Positions 1 to 8,449 of a DNA stretch of 39,579 nucleotides are shown one piece after another. The DNA lies in NCBI GenBank assembly GCA_944336125.1, contig CALVLA010000011.1, positions 1-39,579 of the forward strand, written 5' to 3'. Numbering within the stretch: position 1 is the first letter of the stretch; each line of letters begins with the position of its first letter. The position numbers were made by a program, and so were the translations under genes. Below the pieces are notes generated by a model, which searched no databases, was not told the DNA's origin, and was given only the letters and a program-made list of their open reading frames with translations. This DNA comes from an uncultured Clostridia bacterium. GTDB taxonomy: Bacteria; Bacillota; Clostridia; Christensenellales; CAG-314.

Positions 1-46
1 GCTACGGACCAAAAGGTCAGGGGTTCGAATCCCTTATGGTACACCA
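1..46 (+). tRNA. tRNA-Arg(ACG), 3' part only
   Basis: The window opens inside a tRNA gene. From the 3' end I read an encoded CCA (44-46), the acceptor 3' strand (36-42), a T arm with the TTCGAAT loop (24-30), a five-base variable loop (14-18), and an anticodon loop whose bases 4-6 are ACG after T3. This gives an inosine-type Arg tRNA reading CGN codons. The anticodon-arm text matches the well-known Bacillota tRNA-Arg(ACG) pattern. The 5' half lies outside the window. Confidence 0.9.
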
Positions 47-77
47 AAGGACGCGTCAAGTAACGCGTCCTTTTTTT
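47..77 (+). terminator. Rho-independent terminator of tRNA-Arg
   Basis: GGACGCGT (49-56) and ACGCGTCC (63-70) form a perfect 8-bp GC-rich stem with a six-base loop, followed by a run of seven T. It lies one base after the tRNA CCA end. Confidence 0.9.
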
Positions 78-208
78 ATAATAAACCGATTTTGTTTAAT
101 CAAAGAAAGCGGTACACTTGCGTAGAAGTAAATTGCTTTGTGGCGCAGATGTGCCGACTGCGTAAGGTTGACACTTGTAAGATAAATATGCTTAACCGCA
201 GTGTATTA

Positions 209-213
209 TGGAG
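209..213 (+). promoter_or_regulatory. Ribosome binding site that fixes the start at 219
   Basis: GGAG at 210-213 lies five bases before ATG 219. An upstream in-frame GTG at 201 has no ribosome site, so 219 is preferred. Confidence 0.7.
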
Positions 214-218
214 AAAAA

Positions 219-2093
219 ATGTTTGACTTAAAAAAAGAAGTTATAGTTACCGTAGGTGTATTTGCGAAAAATATCGATTCGGCAAAAAAATGCTTAAACT
301 CTCTTGAATCACAGAATATTCAAAATTCAGAAGTTTTTGTCTTTGATTTTTGTGAATCTAAAAAAGACAGACGAGAAATAAAACGAATTGCAACTTGTTT
401 CAAATTTGTTTATAAGAAATGTAAAGGAAAAAAGATTTTTGACATAAAAAACAAACTGTTGCAAAAAGCCAAGGGGGACTTTTTGTATTTTGCCGGTGAC
501 GATATTTGTTTTTTGAATGAGGGGCTTAAAAAAATGATAGAAACTGCCAAACAAAACAATGCGGATATAGTGATAGCAAAAGCGGCGGAATACGAATTTG
601 ACGGGAAGCGATATCCTGCGGACTGGACAGTGAGGCAAAACGCACAAAACGGCAAAAAAGTTTTCAGGGCTGAGGATTTGGGCGACGAGTTGTTTTTGTT
701 TTGCAAATTTTGGAGCGGAGACAAGCTTTTCCGTCGAGAATTTTTGATAAAAAACAGTTTGAATTTTCCTTCCCAAAAATCATTTGAATCGGTTCCGTTT
801 GTTGTAAACGCTTTGCTTTGCGGAAAAATTACGGTGTCGGACACTCCTATCATATTTACATGCCAAGAAAGCAGAGCGAAATATTCGTTTAATCCAATTC
901 AAAATGCCGACACGATGTTTGAAACTATAAAGGCAGTGAAAGACAAACTTGCGGAGAAACAAGTTTATGAAAAATATAAAAGGTCGTTTTTAAGCTGGAG
1001 CATTATGTTTTGTGTCTGGAATTTTGAAACGGCAAACATCGAATTGCAATCATTCATAAGAAACGTGATAAAAAACAAAGTAGAGCCTTTGCTGAATATA
1101 GGCGAAAAAAGACTTGACTATTATATGACGCGTGTCAGGTGTTTAAAATATTGCGAACTATGCTCGGAGGACGACTATGATCGTGCTATGGAAAGGTTGA
1201 GGGCTTTTGAAATAAAGCCCACGATAGTTTCTATCTGGGGAAGCTGCGTTTCACGTGAGTTTTTTAATCTGGATTTATCATCGTTTTTTATCAATGGCTA
1301 TGTTTTTCAGTGTCCCCCTAACATATTTTACAACAATTTTTCAGTCAATGAAAAAATAATCCCAATGAAGATACTAGCGGAAAGCGAAACAACTCCTTTT
1401 TGGCAGCGAAGCGCATACATAAACTTTAATCATCTTGCAAAAGAACATTTGAAATATCACAAAAGCGATTTTTTAATAGTGGATTGTGCGGACATGAGGT
1501 TTAGTTGGTATTTAGAAGTTTTAAGGAAAGACGGGGCCAAGGCGAAAATCATTGTTGGCAAACAAACCGGAAAATGTTTTGAAAAATGTCAGGAATATGG
1601 TCTTGTAGATAAAAACTCAACAAAAGAAAAACACTGGTTTGCAGGAGAACGGTATTTGCTTGAAGAAAGCCAATTAATCGAAATGATTGATTTGTTTGCC
1701 GAAGATTTGTTGCAACTTTATCCTGCGGAGCGAATCATTTTAAACGAGACTGTATTTGCCGAAAGCTATTCGAACGGCGAATTTTTGAAGCCTTTTGATT
1801 GCAACAACAGAAGATATATTAAAGTGATTAAAATTGCGGAAAAAAGAATGCGCGAGAGGCTACAGGGTTGCCACTACATCTCTGCCGTCAAAAATGCTTA
1901 TTCGATTGAAAATCACAATTTGGGCCTTTTGAATTTGCATTATTGCAAAACTGCTGACGAATATAAGCTGGAAGCGATCAAAAAAATAATTTTTGAAAAC
2001 GCCGACTCTTCAACGCTGGAAATACTCAGACAAAAATATGATGAAAAACTGGCGGAAGAAATGAGGTCGCTGAAAAATGAGGTTTTGGTCTGA
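219..2093 (+). CDS. Glycosyltransferase family 2-like / DUF6270-like fusion protein
   Basis: Protein of 624 residues, predicted cytoplasmic, with no signal peptide. The N-terminal ~110 residues resemble a GT-A glycosyltransferase family 2 domain: a beta-strand start (VIVTVGVFAKN), a nucleotide-sugar-like strand, and an FLYFAGDD segment in the place of the DXD metal site. From about residue 333 a second domain begins with WGSCVSREFF, the GSC-S-R signature I associate with DUF6270-type domains of polysaccharide loci, which have an SGNH-hydrolase-like look. Inference: it modifies or assembles a surface glycan. ATG 219 is chosen over GTG 201 because of the GGAG site at 210-213. A TTGACA lies at 168-173, but no convincing -10 box follows. 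The next surface gene starts 143 bases downstream with its own promoter. The glycosyltransferase half is divergent and its substrate cannot be told. Confidence 0.7.
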   Translation: MFDLKKEVIVTVGVFAKNIDSAKKCLNSLESQNIQNSEVFVFDFCESKKDRREIKRIATCFKFVYKKCKGKKIFDIKNKLLQKAKGDFLYFAGDDICFLNEGLKKMIETAKQNNADIVIAKAAEYEFDGKRYPADWTVRQNAQNGKKVFRAEDLGDELFLFCKFWSGDKLFRREFLIKNSLNFPSQKSFESVPFVVNALLCGKITVSDTPIIFTCQESRAKYSFNPIQNADTMFETIKAVKDKLAEKQVYEKYKRSFLSWSIMFCVWNFETANIELQSFIRNVIKNKVEPLLNIGEKRLDYYMTRVRCLKYCELCSEDDYDRAMERLRAFEIKPTIVSIWGSCVSREFFNLDLSSFFINGYVFQCPPNIFYNNFSVNEKIIPMKILAESETTPFWQRSAYINFNHLAKEHLKYHKSDFLIVDCADMRFSWYLEVLRKDGAKAKIIVGKQTGKCFEKCQEYGLVDKNSTKEKHWFAGERYLLEESQLIEMIDLFAEDLLQLYPAERIILNETVFAESYSNGEFLKPFDCNNRRYIKVIKIAEKRMRERLQGCHYISAVKNAYSIENHNLGLLNLHYCKTADEYKLEAIKKIIFENADSSTLEILRQKYDEKLAEEMRSLKNEVLV

Positions 2094-2143
2094 ATTCACA
2101 AATTAAGGCAAAAATTACCTCTTTTCTGAACAAGCTTGCCGTA

Positions 2144-2171
2144 TTGACATATTTTTCAAGTTTGGTATAAT
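2144..2171 (+). promoter_or_regulatory. Consensus sigma-A-type promoter for the large surface protein
   Basis: TTGACA (2144-2149), a 16-base spacer and TATAAT (2166-2171): both boxes match consensus perfectly. Transcription would start near 2178, leaving a leader of about 60 bases. That leader contains a small inverted repeat (TTTTGCA / TGCAAAA, about 2184-2203) before the ribosome site at 2227. Confidence 0.85.
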
Positions 2172-2226
2172 TAAAATGAGTTTTTGCATAGATTTGCAAA
2201 ACTTTTACCAACGTTAAAAATATATT

Positions 2227-2230
2227 GGAG
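2227..2230 (+). promoter_or_regulatory. Ribosome binding site that fixes the start at 2237
   Basis: GGAG (2227-2230) lies six bases before ATG 2237. The in-frame TTG at 2225 overlaps this site and so cannot be the start. Confidence 0.8.
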
Positions 2231-2236
2231 AAGATT

Positions 2237-5200
2237 ATGAAAAAAACAAAAAGCAAAAAATTTTGGACACTGCTTGTTTGTTTGGCTTTTATAGGGGTTT
2301 TTTCGCTTGTTTCTTCCTTTTTGCTCAAAACGGAAGAGGTTTTTGCCGAAAGTAACCGCTATGACGTCGTTACATCGTCACGCAACATTTCAACCGGTGT
2401 GACTGAAATCAAATACATTACAAACGACAAAGAAACAAACAACGATCAGGTCATAGCTTATGCCGTAAAAGTCGACTTGTCAGGCAACAAAAACACCTTG
2501 ATTGCCGGTTACAGAAATTATGACAATTCCGGAAACTGGGGATTGCAAACCGTACGCGATCAGGCAAAGGCTGCTGAAAGCAAGCGCGGCGTTAAGGTTG
2601 TGGCGGCAGTAAACGGCGACTTTTTTAACATGGGTACAGGCGAACCGGCAGGCGCATTGGTAATGAACGGTAAAACAGTTCATGTCGCTAACGGAACGCG
2701 CAGTTATTTTGCAATACTCGAAGACGGAAGTGCCGTTATCGGAACGGGTGCATTGCCTAGCGGTGTTAAAGAGGCAATAGGCGGTTCTACCATTATGTTG
2801 GTTGACGGTGAAATCGACCAAAGCATAGCGAGTGTTTACGAAAAGACGAAACAGCCGCGTACCGCGATAGGTATCGATGCCGACGGCAACGTTATCATTA
2901 TGGTTGCCGACGGAAGGCAGTCGCCATATTCAAGCGGTTATTCTCTTTATGATCTCGCTCAAAAAATGAAAGAAGCGGGCTGCGTTACCGCGATGAACCT
3001 TGACGGCGGCGGCTCAACTACTTATCTTGCAAAATACGAGGGAACAGACGAACTTACTCTTGCAAACAGTCCTAGCGACGGACAGGAAAGATCTGTTTCA
3101 AGTACGCTCATGGTGGTTTCCTACGCGGAGCCTACGGGGATTTTTGATTCCGCAGTAATTTCGCCTAATCAGGAAGTTTATACTCCCGGCTCATCGGTAA
3201 ACGTATCGGCAATAGGCGCGGATACTGCCGGTTTTGCATGCGGGATACCGCAAGGGGCTGTATGGCAGGTTGCCGGCGATACGCAGGTATCTGGTGCGTT
3301 TAGCGACGTTGTTTATGACGGCGGCAAGTACAGCGCAGTTTTCGTTGCGGATGCAGGAAGTGTAGGAACCGCAAAATTGCAGCTTGTATACGAAGGTCAG
3401 GTTGTGGGACAAAGCGAATTGGAATTTCAAAATCCTACATCTTTCACAGTAAAAAACAGCGCCGTGTCACTTGACTTCGGAGAGGAAACCGACTTCGGAC
3501 TGGAAGGTCACTGGAACGCCAGAGAAGTCCACATTAAAGACGGCGACATTGATTGGACAATAGGAGAAACGGGAAACGAAGAATATCCTTCAATCGGCGT
3601 AATGAAGGGCAACGTGTTTGTTGCCGACAGCAGCGCGACAAACGTTACCGCTACGGTAACCGCAAAGCTCAAGGTCAATCCGTTGGTTACCGTATCGATA
3701 GAGGTATCGGTCGGTCAGCTTCCTACCGTTGCTTGGAACGGTTTTGAAGACGTAGTTCAGGAAGACGACAGCGTTATCGAAGCGGAAGATTATTATACGA
3801 TAGGCAGCGACGGCTATTTTAACGTTACTTTCAGCAAAGAAGGTATAGGCGGCAGCGCGAAAATAGTTGACGCTTCAAACGGCGAGGTACGCGTCGGACA
3901 AAACGCGCTTCAAATAAACTATGACTTTACTCAAACAACTCCTACCGCAGGCGTATACTTCGGACCACGTGAAGAAGTACACGTTCCGGGACATCCTACC
4001 GGTCTCGGCGTTTGGGTTTATATACCTGAGGGCACTCCTAACTTCTGGTTCCGCTCGTATATTTACGGTCTTAACGAGGATGGAACGGAAGCTCCCGGCA
4101 ACGTCGCATGGGGCGGTGATCCTGCTTACGTATGCGATTTTAACAAGGCGGGACAAGATCCTTACAACGAAGGCTGGTATTACTTTGAAGCTGATTTGAC
4201 AAACTTTACGTCGCCTGCTTATACTTACGTGCTCAAAGGACAGACGTTCCGCATCATGTACGTAAGCGGTTCGGGAGCAAGCACTAAAGGATTTATTTAT
4301 CTCGACAACTTCCAGTTTGTTTACGGAGCAAATACAGACGACTTGTATGCGCCTGAAATAGATAACGTCATGATAGGTCAGGAACAAATTTCCGACGGCA
4401 TGACTATTTCCGACGATCCGTTTGCAATAAGCGCACAGTATCACGATTTTGACGAACAATACTCCACGGGTATTAACAGCGAAAACGTTCACGTTTATAT
4501 CGACGGCAACGAAATTGCTCTCGCTTTCAAAAACGAGATGGAATTGGTTACCGAAAGTATTTCCCTCGCAAACGGTGTTCACGAAATAAGAATCGATATA
4601 TACGACAACTTCCAAAACCTTAAAAGCGTATCGTACAAGGTAAATGTTAAAAACGACAAGGATTACGACAAGGTCTATCTGAAACCTGATTCCGAAAGCG
4701 CGATTTTGGGTTCGGATTTTAAAGTGGATCTTTTTGCTACCGATCCTTCGCGTATTGAAAACATTACCTTTGAACTGAGGCTTCCTTCGGGATTTGCTTT
4801 GTCAAACGTGGCGGGAGTAAAAGGCTTTACTTCGTCTTTTGAGGTTGTTCACGTAAACAACAATATTTACAAAATTACTTTTACATCAAACGGCACATAT
4901 GAAAATTCAGGCGAAAACGGGCTTGTCGGTTCGGTTTTGATTAACTGCCCTTCAACCTTGCTTGAAGGTTCGGTATTGAGTTACAACGTTGTGTCTTCGC
5001 AGGTTGTTTTTAAAGACGGATATCAAAGCGGAGTGCAAAACAGCTTTTCTTCCGAAACCAACAGGGCGGAAGTTATGGGACGTTACAGTTTCATAGTGGA
5101 TACAATGATTGTGGGAAGCAAAGGCGGTTATATCACGGTCATTGACTCGCAGACCGACCTGCCTGCCGCAGGCGTAACCGTTTACGTTGACGGCGTGGCA

Positions 5201-7810
5201 ATCGGCGTAACCGACTCGGAAGGCAAGATATTTACCGACTTGTTTATCGCGCAAGCATGCTTAAAATCGGTTTATGCGGATGACGGCAACGGCGGCATAT
5301 CCTTTACCAAAAACGTTTACGGCGTACTTGCCGGAGGAGCTACCGATCAGGACGGCAACGCTTCGGCTCAGCCTGTTTACGTAAGAAGCGTGGCGGCAAA
5401 AAACGGAAATACTCAGCAGCGTGTTACTTGGATGTCAAACCCTGTTGCGGCAAACAACAAAGCATTTATTAAATTTGCGACGAAAGCCGATTACGACCTT
5501 AAAGGCGAGGCTGCTTTTGAAACATTTGAAGGAAACTGCGTTCTGCTTGCGATAGACGGCAACGGTAACGTTCTTGAAAACTTCGCAGTTTACGTCAATC
5601 AGGTTTTGCTGGGCGGCCTTAAGGAAAACACAGAATACGTTTATATCGTAGGCGACGGAACCGTTTGGTCTGCCGATGTAAAAACATTTAATACTTCAAA
5701 ACATAGCAGTGAAACAAGTTTTGTGGTTTTGGGAGACACGCAGGCAGACAATCCTACGGTATTTAATAACATAGGCTCGGCAATTAAAAACAGCAGCATT
5801 AATTACAGCTTCATTTTGCAAACGGGTGACTTTGTCGACTCCGGCAGCAGATATTCTCTGTGGTCAAATATCCTTGACGTATTCTCACAGTATATTTCCG
5901 ACATCGATTTTGCCGCGGTGTTCGGCAACCACGAATACGAGGGCGACGCTGACGCAAGCAATGCGGCAAACATACATTACACTCCGTCAGATGCCTACTA
6001 TTCGTATACTTACGGTAACGTTTACGTGGCGGTGATAAACTGCTTCACAAGAACGGATATGGAAGAAGCAATAGCATGGATTAAGCAGGATGCCGCAAAC
6101 AGCGACGCAATTTGGAAAGTTCTTTCAATGCACAGACCTCCTTACTTTACAAACGCAGCCGGAGGCAGCGATACGGTTCACGAAATGATCCCTTCTCTCG
6201 TCGATGAGGCAGGTTTTGACGTAGTATTCTCTGGACACGACCATACTTATGCCAGAACGAAGCCTATGACAGGCGGAGTTGTGGATGAAAACGGATCGGT
6301 TTACTACATCGTAGGTGCGGCGGAAGAAGGCGGTAAATACGACGTGACAAAAAACCCTGAATTTAACTTTGAAATTGTGTCAGAGGACTTTAATGCGGTT
6401 TATATGTCTGTTACCGCTACCGACACCAACATGACAATTACCGCTTACAACATGAAAACAGACGGCACTTTTGAAGTTTTGGACGAATATACAATCGTCA
6501 ATACCTGCGGTGAAAACGGTCATGATTTCGTTTACGACAACGGAGTGCTTATCTGCGGTGAATGTCATTACACGGTTGAACCTTCTGAAATAGGTTTCAG
6601 CGGTATGATTCAAAATACGCAGGGTCAAAACATGATGTTTGCCGGCGGAGAGTTTGTCGTAGGGTGGATGCAGTACCTTGACGAAGAGTATTACTTCGAT
6701 GAAAACGGCGTAGGCGCCCAGGGTACGCTTACGGTAAACAACAGATACGGCGAACCGTTTGAGTTTGTGTTTGAAAACGGTAAAGTCGTAGGCGGAGGCA
6801 CAGACTGGGCTGACAACGGAACCAGATACTTCATTGACGGAAAAATGCACCTCGGCTGGTACGAAATCGACGGCGAAATTTATTACTTTGCATCGGGTAA
6901 CGAAGTAGGTGAGGAAAACAAAGACAGGATAGGTCAAAAACTTACAAACGGAAGTTATCTCATCAAAACACCTACAGTACCTTACATGACAAACTATACC
7001 GTCACTTTTGACGCCGACGGAAAATATCTGCACGGCGACTTCCACAAAGCTTCCGCTGGCTGGGTATATACAAAAGTTCAAAAGCCTGCCGATCCTGACG
7101 GATTGTGGATTTCTTACTATTTCAATCAATGGGTTGATACAGAGTACGGAAGGTTTTACGCTCAATCCAATTCTGTTTTGGCGACAGGAGACGTCGTTGT
7201 AGACGGTGTCAGATATCTGTTCGGAACGGAAGGTTCTTCTCCTAAGGAAGGACTTGGCAAACTCCTCGGAAAATGCTTTATAGTAAACTTTGTCAACGGC
7301 GACGATATTATCAGGAAAGCCGTGGTGGAAAACGGTACCGTTTCTTCGATTGATGATCCTGTTGGCTTTTCAAACAGCATAAAGTACTCTGTATTTGACG
7401 GTTGGTATAACAATGACGTGAAATTTACACCGGAACTTGTGATTACACAGGATATGACGTTTGAGGCTAAATTCGAAGTGGTATATACACAATCCTTCCT
7501 TGATCTTAAAAACGGCGTCGATGCGCTTAAAGCGGCTTACGGCGGTTTGATGGAAACTCAAATTAGCTTGCTCAATGAAATTTACGGCATTTTGAACAAC
7601 ATGTCCGAAACAGAGTTAACCGACGCAAAAGCCGAAGGTGTCGATCTCAGCCTTTACTTTGAAGTTACCGAAAAGTACAACCAAGCTTTGGCTGATTCCG
7701 AAGAGGATTTGAAAAACGCGCAAGTGGTTTCAAAAGCCTTCTTGAATATAACGCAAGCGGCGGCTCTTTTGGCGGCTTTGGGCATTATTGCCAAACTGAG
7801 GAGGATTTGA
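2237..7810 (+). CDS. Large surface protein: phosphodiester glycosidase (NAGPA) domain plus calcineurin-like phosphoesterase, cell-wall-binding repeats and C-terminal membrane anchor
   Basis: Protein of 1857 residues. A Sec signal peptide (cleavage after VFA, about residue 37) leads to a NAGPA-type domain (about 60-300) with NGDFFN near 124, PRTAIG near 206 and NLDGGGST near 252; this family cleaves sugar phosphodiesters such as GlcNAc-1-phosphate links. Ig-like and carbohydrate-binding-like beta regions follow, then a cohesin-like module (about 810-938) and a carboxypeptidase-regulatory-like fold. A metallophosphoesterase comes next with GDTQ (~1164), GDFVD (~1196), GNHE (~1228) and GHDH (~1331), the expected metal-ligand motifs. 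A CxxxxH...CxxC cluster near 1425-1445, two aromatic cell-wall-binding-like repeats (about 1473-1575), an InlB-type repeat (about 1678-1748) and a terminal hydrophobic segment ending KLRRI complete it. Inference: a wall-located enzyme acting on teichoic-acid-like or glycan phosphodiesters, with the phosphoesterase removing the exposed phosphate. The NAGPA and phosphoesterase calls are firm; the binding modules are less certain. Confidence 0.88.
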   Translation: MKKTKSKKFWTLLVCLAFIGVFSLVSSFLLKTEEVFAESNRYDVVTSSRNISTGVTEIKYITNDKETNNDQVIAYAVKVDLSGNKNTLIAGYRNYDNSGNWGLQTVRDQAKAAESKRGVKVVAAVNGDFFNMGTGEPAGALVMNGKTVHVANGTRSYFAILEDGSAVIGTGALPSGVKEAIGGSTIMLVDGEIDQSIASVYEKTKQPRTAIGIDADGNVIIMVADGRQSPYSSGYSLYDLAQKMKEAGCVTAMNLDGGGSTTYLAKYEGTDELTLANSPSDGQERSVSSTLMVVSYAEPTGIFDSAVISPNQEVYTPGSSVNVSAIGADTAGFACGIPQGAVWQVAGDTQVSGAFSDVVYDGGKYSAVFVADAGSVGTAKLQLVYEGQVVGQSELEFQNPTSFTVKNSAVSLDFGEETDFGLEGHWNAREVHIKDGDIDWTIGETGNEEYPSIGVMKGNVFVADSSATNVTATVTAKLKVNPLVTVSIEVSVGQLPTVAWNGFEDVVQEDDSVIEAEDYYTIGSDGYFNVTFSKEGIGGSAKIVDASNGEVRVGQNALQINYDFTQTTPTAGVYFGPREEVHVPGHPTGLGVWVYIPEGTPNFWFRSYIYGLNEDGTEAPGNVAWGGDPAYVCDFNKAGQDPYNEGWYYFEADLTNFTSPAYTYVLKGQTFRIMYVSGSGASTKGFIYLDNFQFVYGANTDDLYAPEIDNVMIGQEQISDGMTISDDPFAISAQYHDFDEQYSTGINSENVHVYIDGNEIALAFKNEMELVTESISLANGVHEIRIDIYDNFQNLKSVSYKVNVKNDKDYDKVYLKPDSESAILGSDFKVDLFATDPSRIENITFELRLPSGFALSNVAGVKGFTSSFEVVHVNNNIYKITFTSNGTYENSGENGLVGSVLINCPSTLLEGSVLSYNVVSSQVVFKDGYQSGVQNSFSSETNRAEVMGRYSFIVDTMIVGSKGGYITVIDSQTDLPAAGVTVYVDGVAIGVTDSEGKIFTDLFIAQACLKSVYADDGNGGISFTKNVYGVLAGGATDQDGNASAQPVYVRSVAAKNGNTQQRVTWMSNPVAANNKAFIKFATKADYDLKGEAAFETFEGNCVLLAIDGNGNVLENFAVYVNQVLLGGLKENTEYVYIVGDGTVWSADVKTFNTSKHSSETSFVVLGDTQADNPTVFNNIGSAIKNSSINYSFILQTGDFVDSGSRYSLWSNILDVFSQYISDIDFAAVFGNHEYEGDADASNAANIHYTPSDAYYSYTYGNVYVAVINCFTRTDMEEAIAWIKQDAANSDAIWKVLSMHRPPYFTNAAGGSDTVHEMIPSLVDEAGFDVVFSGHDHTYARTKPMTGGVVDENGSVYYIVGAAEEGGKYDVTKNPEFNFEIVSEDFNAVYMSVTATDTNMTITAYNMKTDGTFEVLDEYTIVNTCGENGHDFVYDNGVLICGECHYTVEPSEIGFSGMIQNTQGQNMMFAGGEFVVGWMQYLDEEYYFDENGVGAQGTLTVNNRYGEPFEFVFENGKVVGGGTDWADNGTRYFIDGKMHLGWYEIDGEIYYFASGNEVGEENKDRIGQKLTNGSYLIKTPTVPYMTNYTVTFDADGKYLHGDFHKASAGWVYTKVQKPADPDGLWISYYFNQWVDTEYGRFYAQSNSVLATGDVVVDGVRYLFGTEGSSPKEGLGKLLGKCFIVNFVNGDDIIRKAVVENGTVSSIDDPVGFSNSIKYSVFDGWYNNDVKFTPELVITQDMTFEAKFEVVYTQSFLDLKNGVDALKAAYGGLMETQISLLNEIYGILNNMSETELTDAKAEGVDLSLYFEVTEKYNQALADSEEDLKNAQVVSKAFLNITQAAALLAALGIIAKLRRI

Positions 7811-7814
7811 TGGA

Positions 7815-8387
7815 ATGAAAAATAAACTTATACGAGTGTTTACGCTCGCGGTCTGCTGCGTTATGTTTGTGCTTGCGGCAGCAGGCTGCGGCAACAGAGC
7901 CGATTACAAGGCAATGGCTTCGGCATTTGAAAAGGTATCTTCTGCAACCAAAATAGTCAAGACAATCGAAGTGGCAAACAACGGCGCTTTGCTCAGAAGC
8001 GTAAAGGAAGAATATACAAAAAATCAATCGGGTTATGAGCTGATAGTTATCACTTCTGTCAGAAACCCTATCGGAAGCGAAGAGGATTTTACTACTTCCG
8101 TTTCCGAAGCTTCCCAAATTGCGTCAGACAAAGCCGATTTCGGCAAATTTCCTGCGGAAAGTATTTTTTCATCGGCACTTTACAAAACTGCTGACGGCGA
8201 AACTCTTTTGATTGCCACCATACCGTCGTCAAAACTAAAAGAGGCGGGTATAGACGACGCATCAAAAATAGTAGGGGACGTGACCTTTGTTTCTTCAACA
8301 AAAAACGGAAGTTTTTCTCAGCTTAAACTCAGGTATGTTTCCGAAAATCAAAACCAAGTCGTCATTACTTACGATTATTCGTTTTAA
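7815..8387 (+). CDS. Small predicted lipoprotein of unknown function
   Basis: Protein of 190 residues. The N terminus has a basic start, a hydrophobic stretch and a lipobox (AAGC, lipidated Cys at residue 25), so it should be anchored to the outer face of the membrane. The rest is a soluble domain of mixed strands and helices rich in Ser, Lys and Glu, with no family I recognise. A GAGGAGG ribosome site (7798-7804) lies inside the end of the upstream gene, and the start is only four bases after that gene's stop. The two are probably co-transcribed, and this lipoprotein may assist the large surface enzyme. Function unassigned. Confidence 0.75.
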   Translation: MKNKLIRVFTLAVCCVMFVLAAAGCGNRADYKAMASAFEKVSSATKIVKTIEVANNGALLRSVKEEYTKNQSGYELIVITSVRNPIGSEEDFTTSVSEASQIASDKADFGKFPAESIFSSALYKTADGETLLIATIPSSKLKEAGIDDASKIVGDVTFVSSTKNGSFSQLKLRYVSENQNQVVITYDYSF

Positions 8388-8388
8388 A

Positions 8389-8417
8389 AAAATGTCCGGC
8401 GACAAGTCGGACATTTG
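8389..8417 (+). terminator. Hairpin after the lipoprotein gene, weak terminator
   Basis: AAATGTCCG (8390-8398) pairs with CGGACATTT (8408-8416) around a nine-base loop. Only three T follow, so termination may be partial, allowing read-through into the gene at 8450, which has no obvious promoter of its own. Confidence 0.45.
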
Positions 8418-8449
8418 CGTCGTAAAATCGACAATTCGGGAGAATATAA

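Noticed and set aside
201..218. GTG 201 as start of the first surface gene
   Set aside because: The ribosome site GGAG at 210-213 is downstream of it and correctly spaced for ATG 219.
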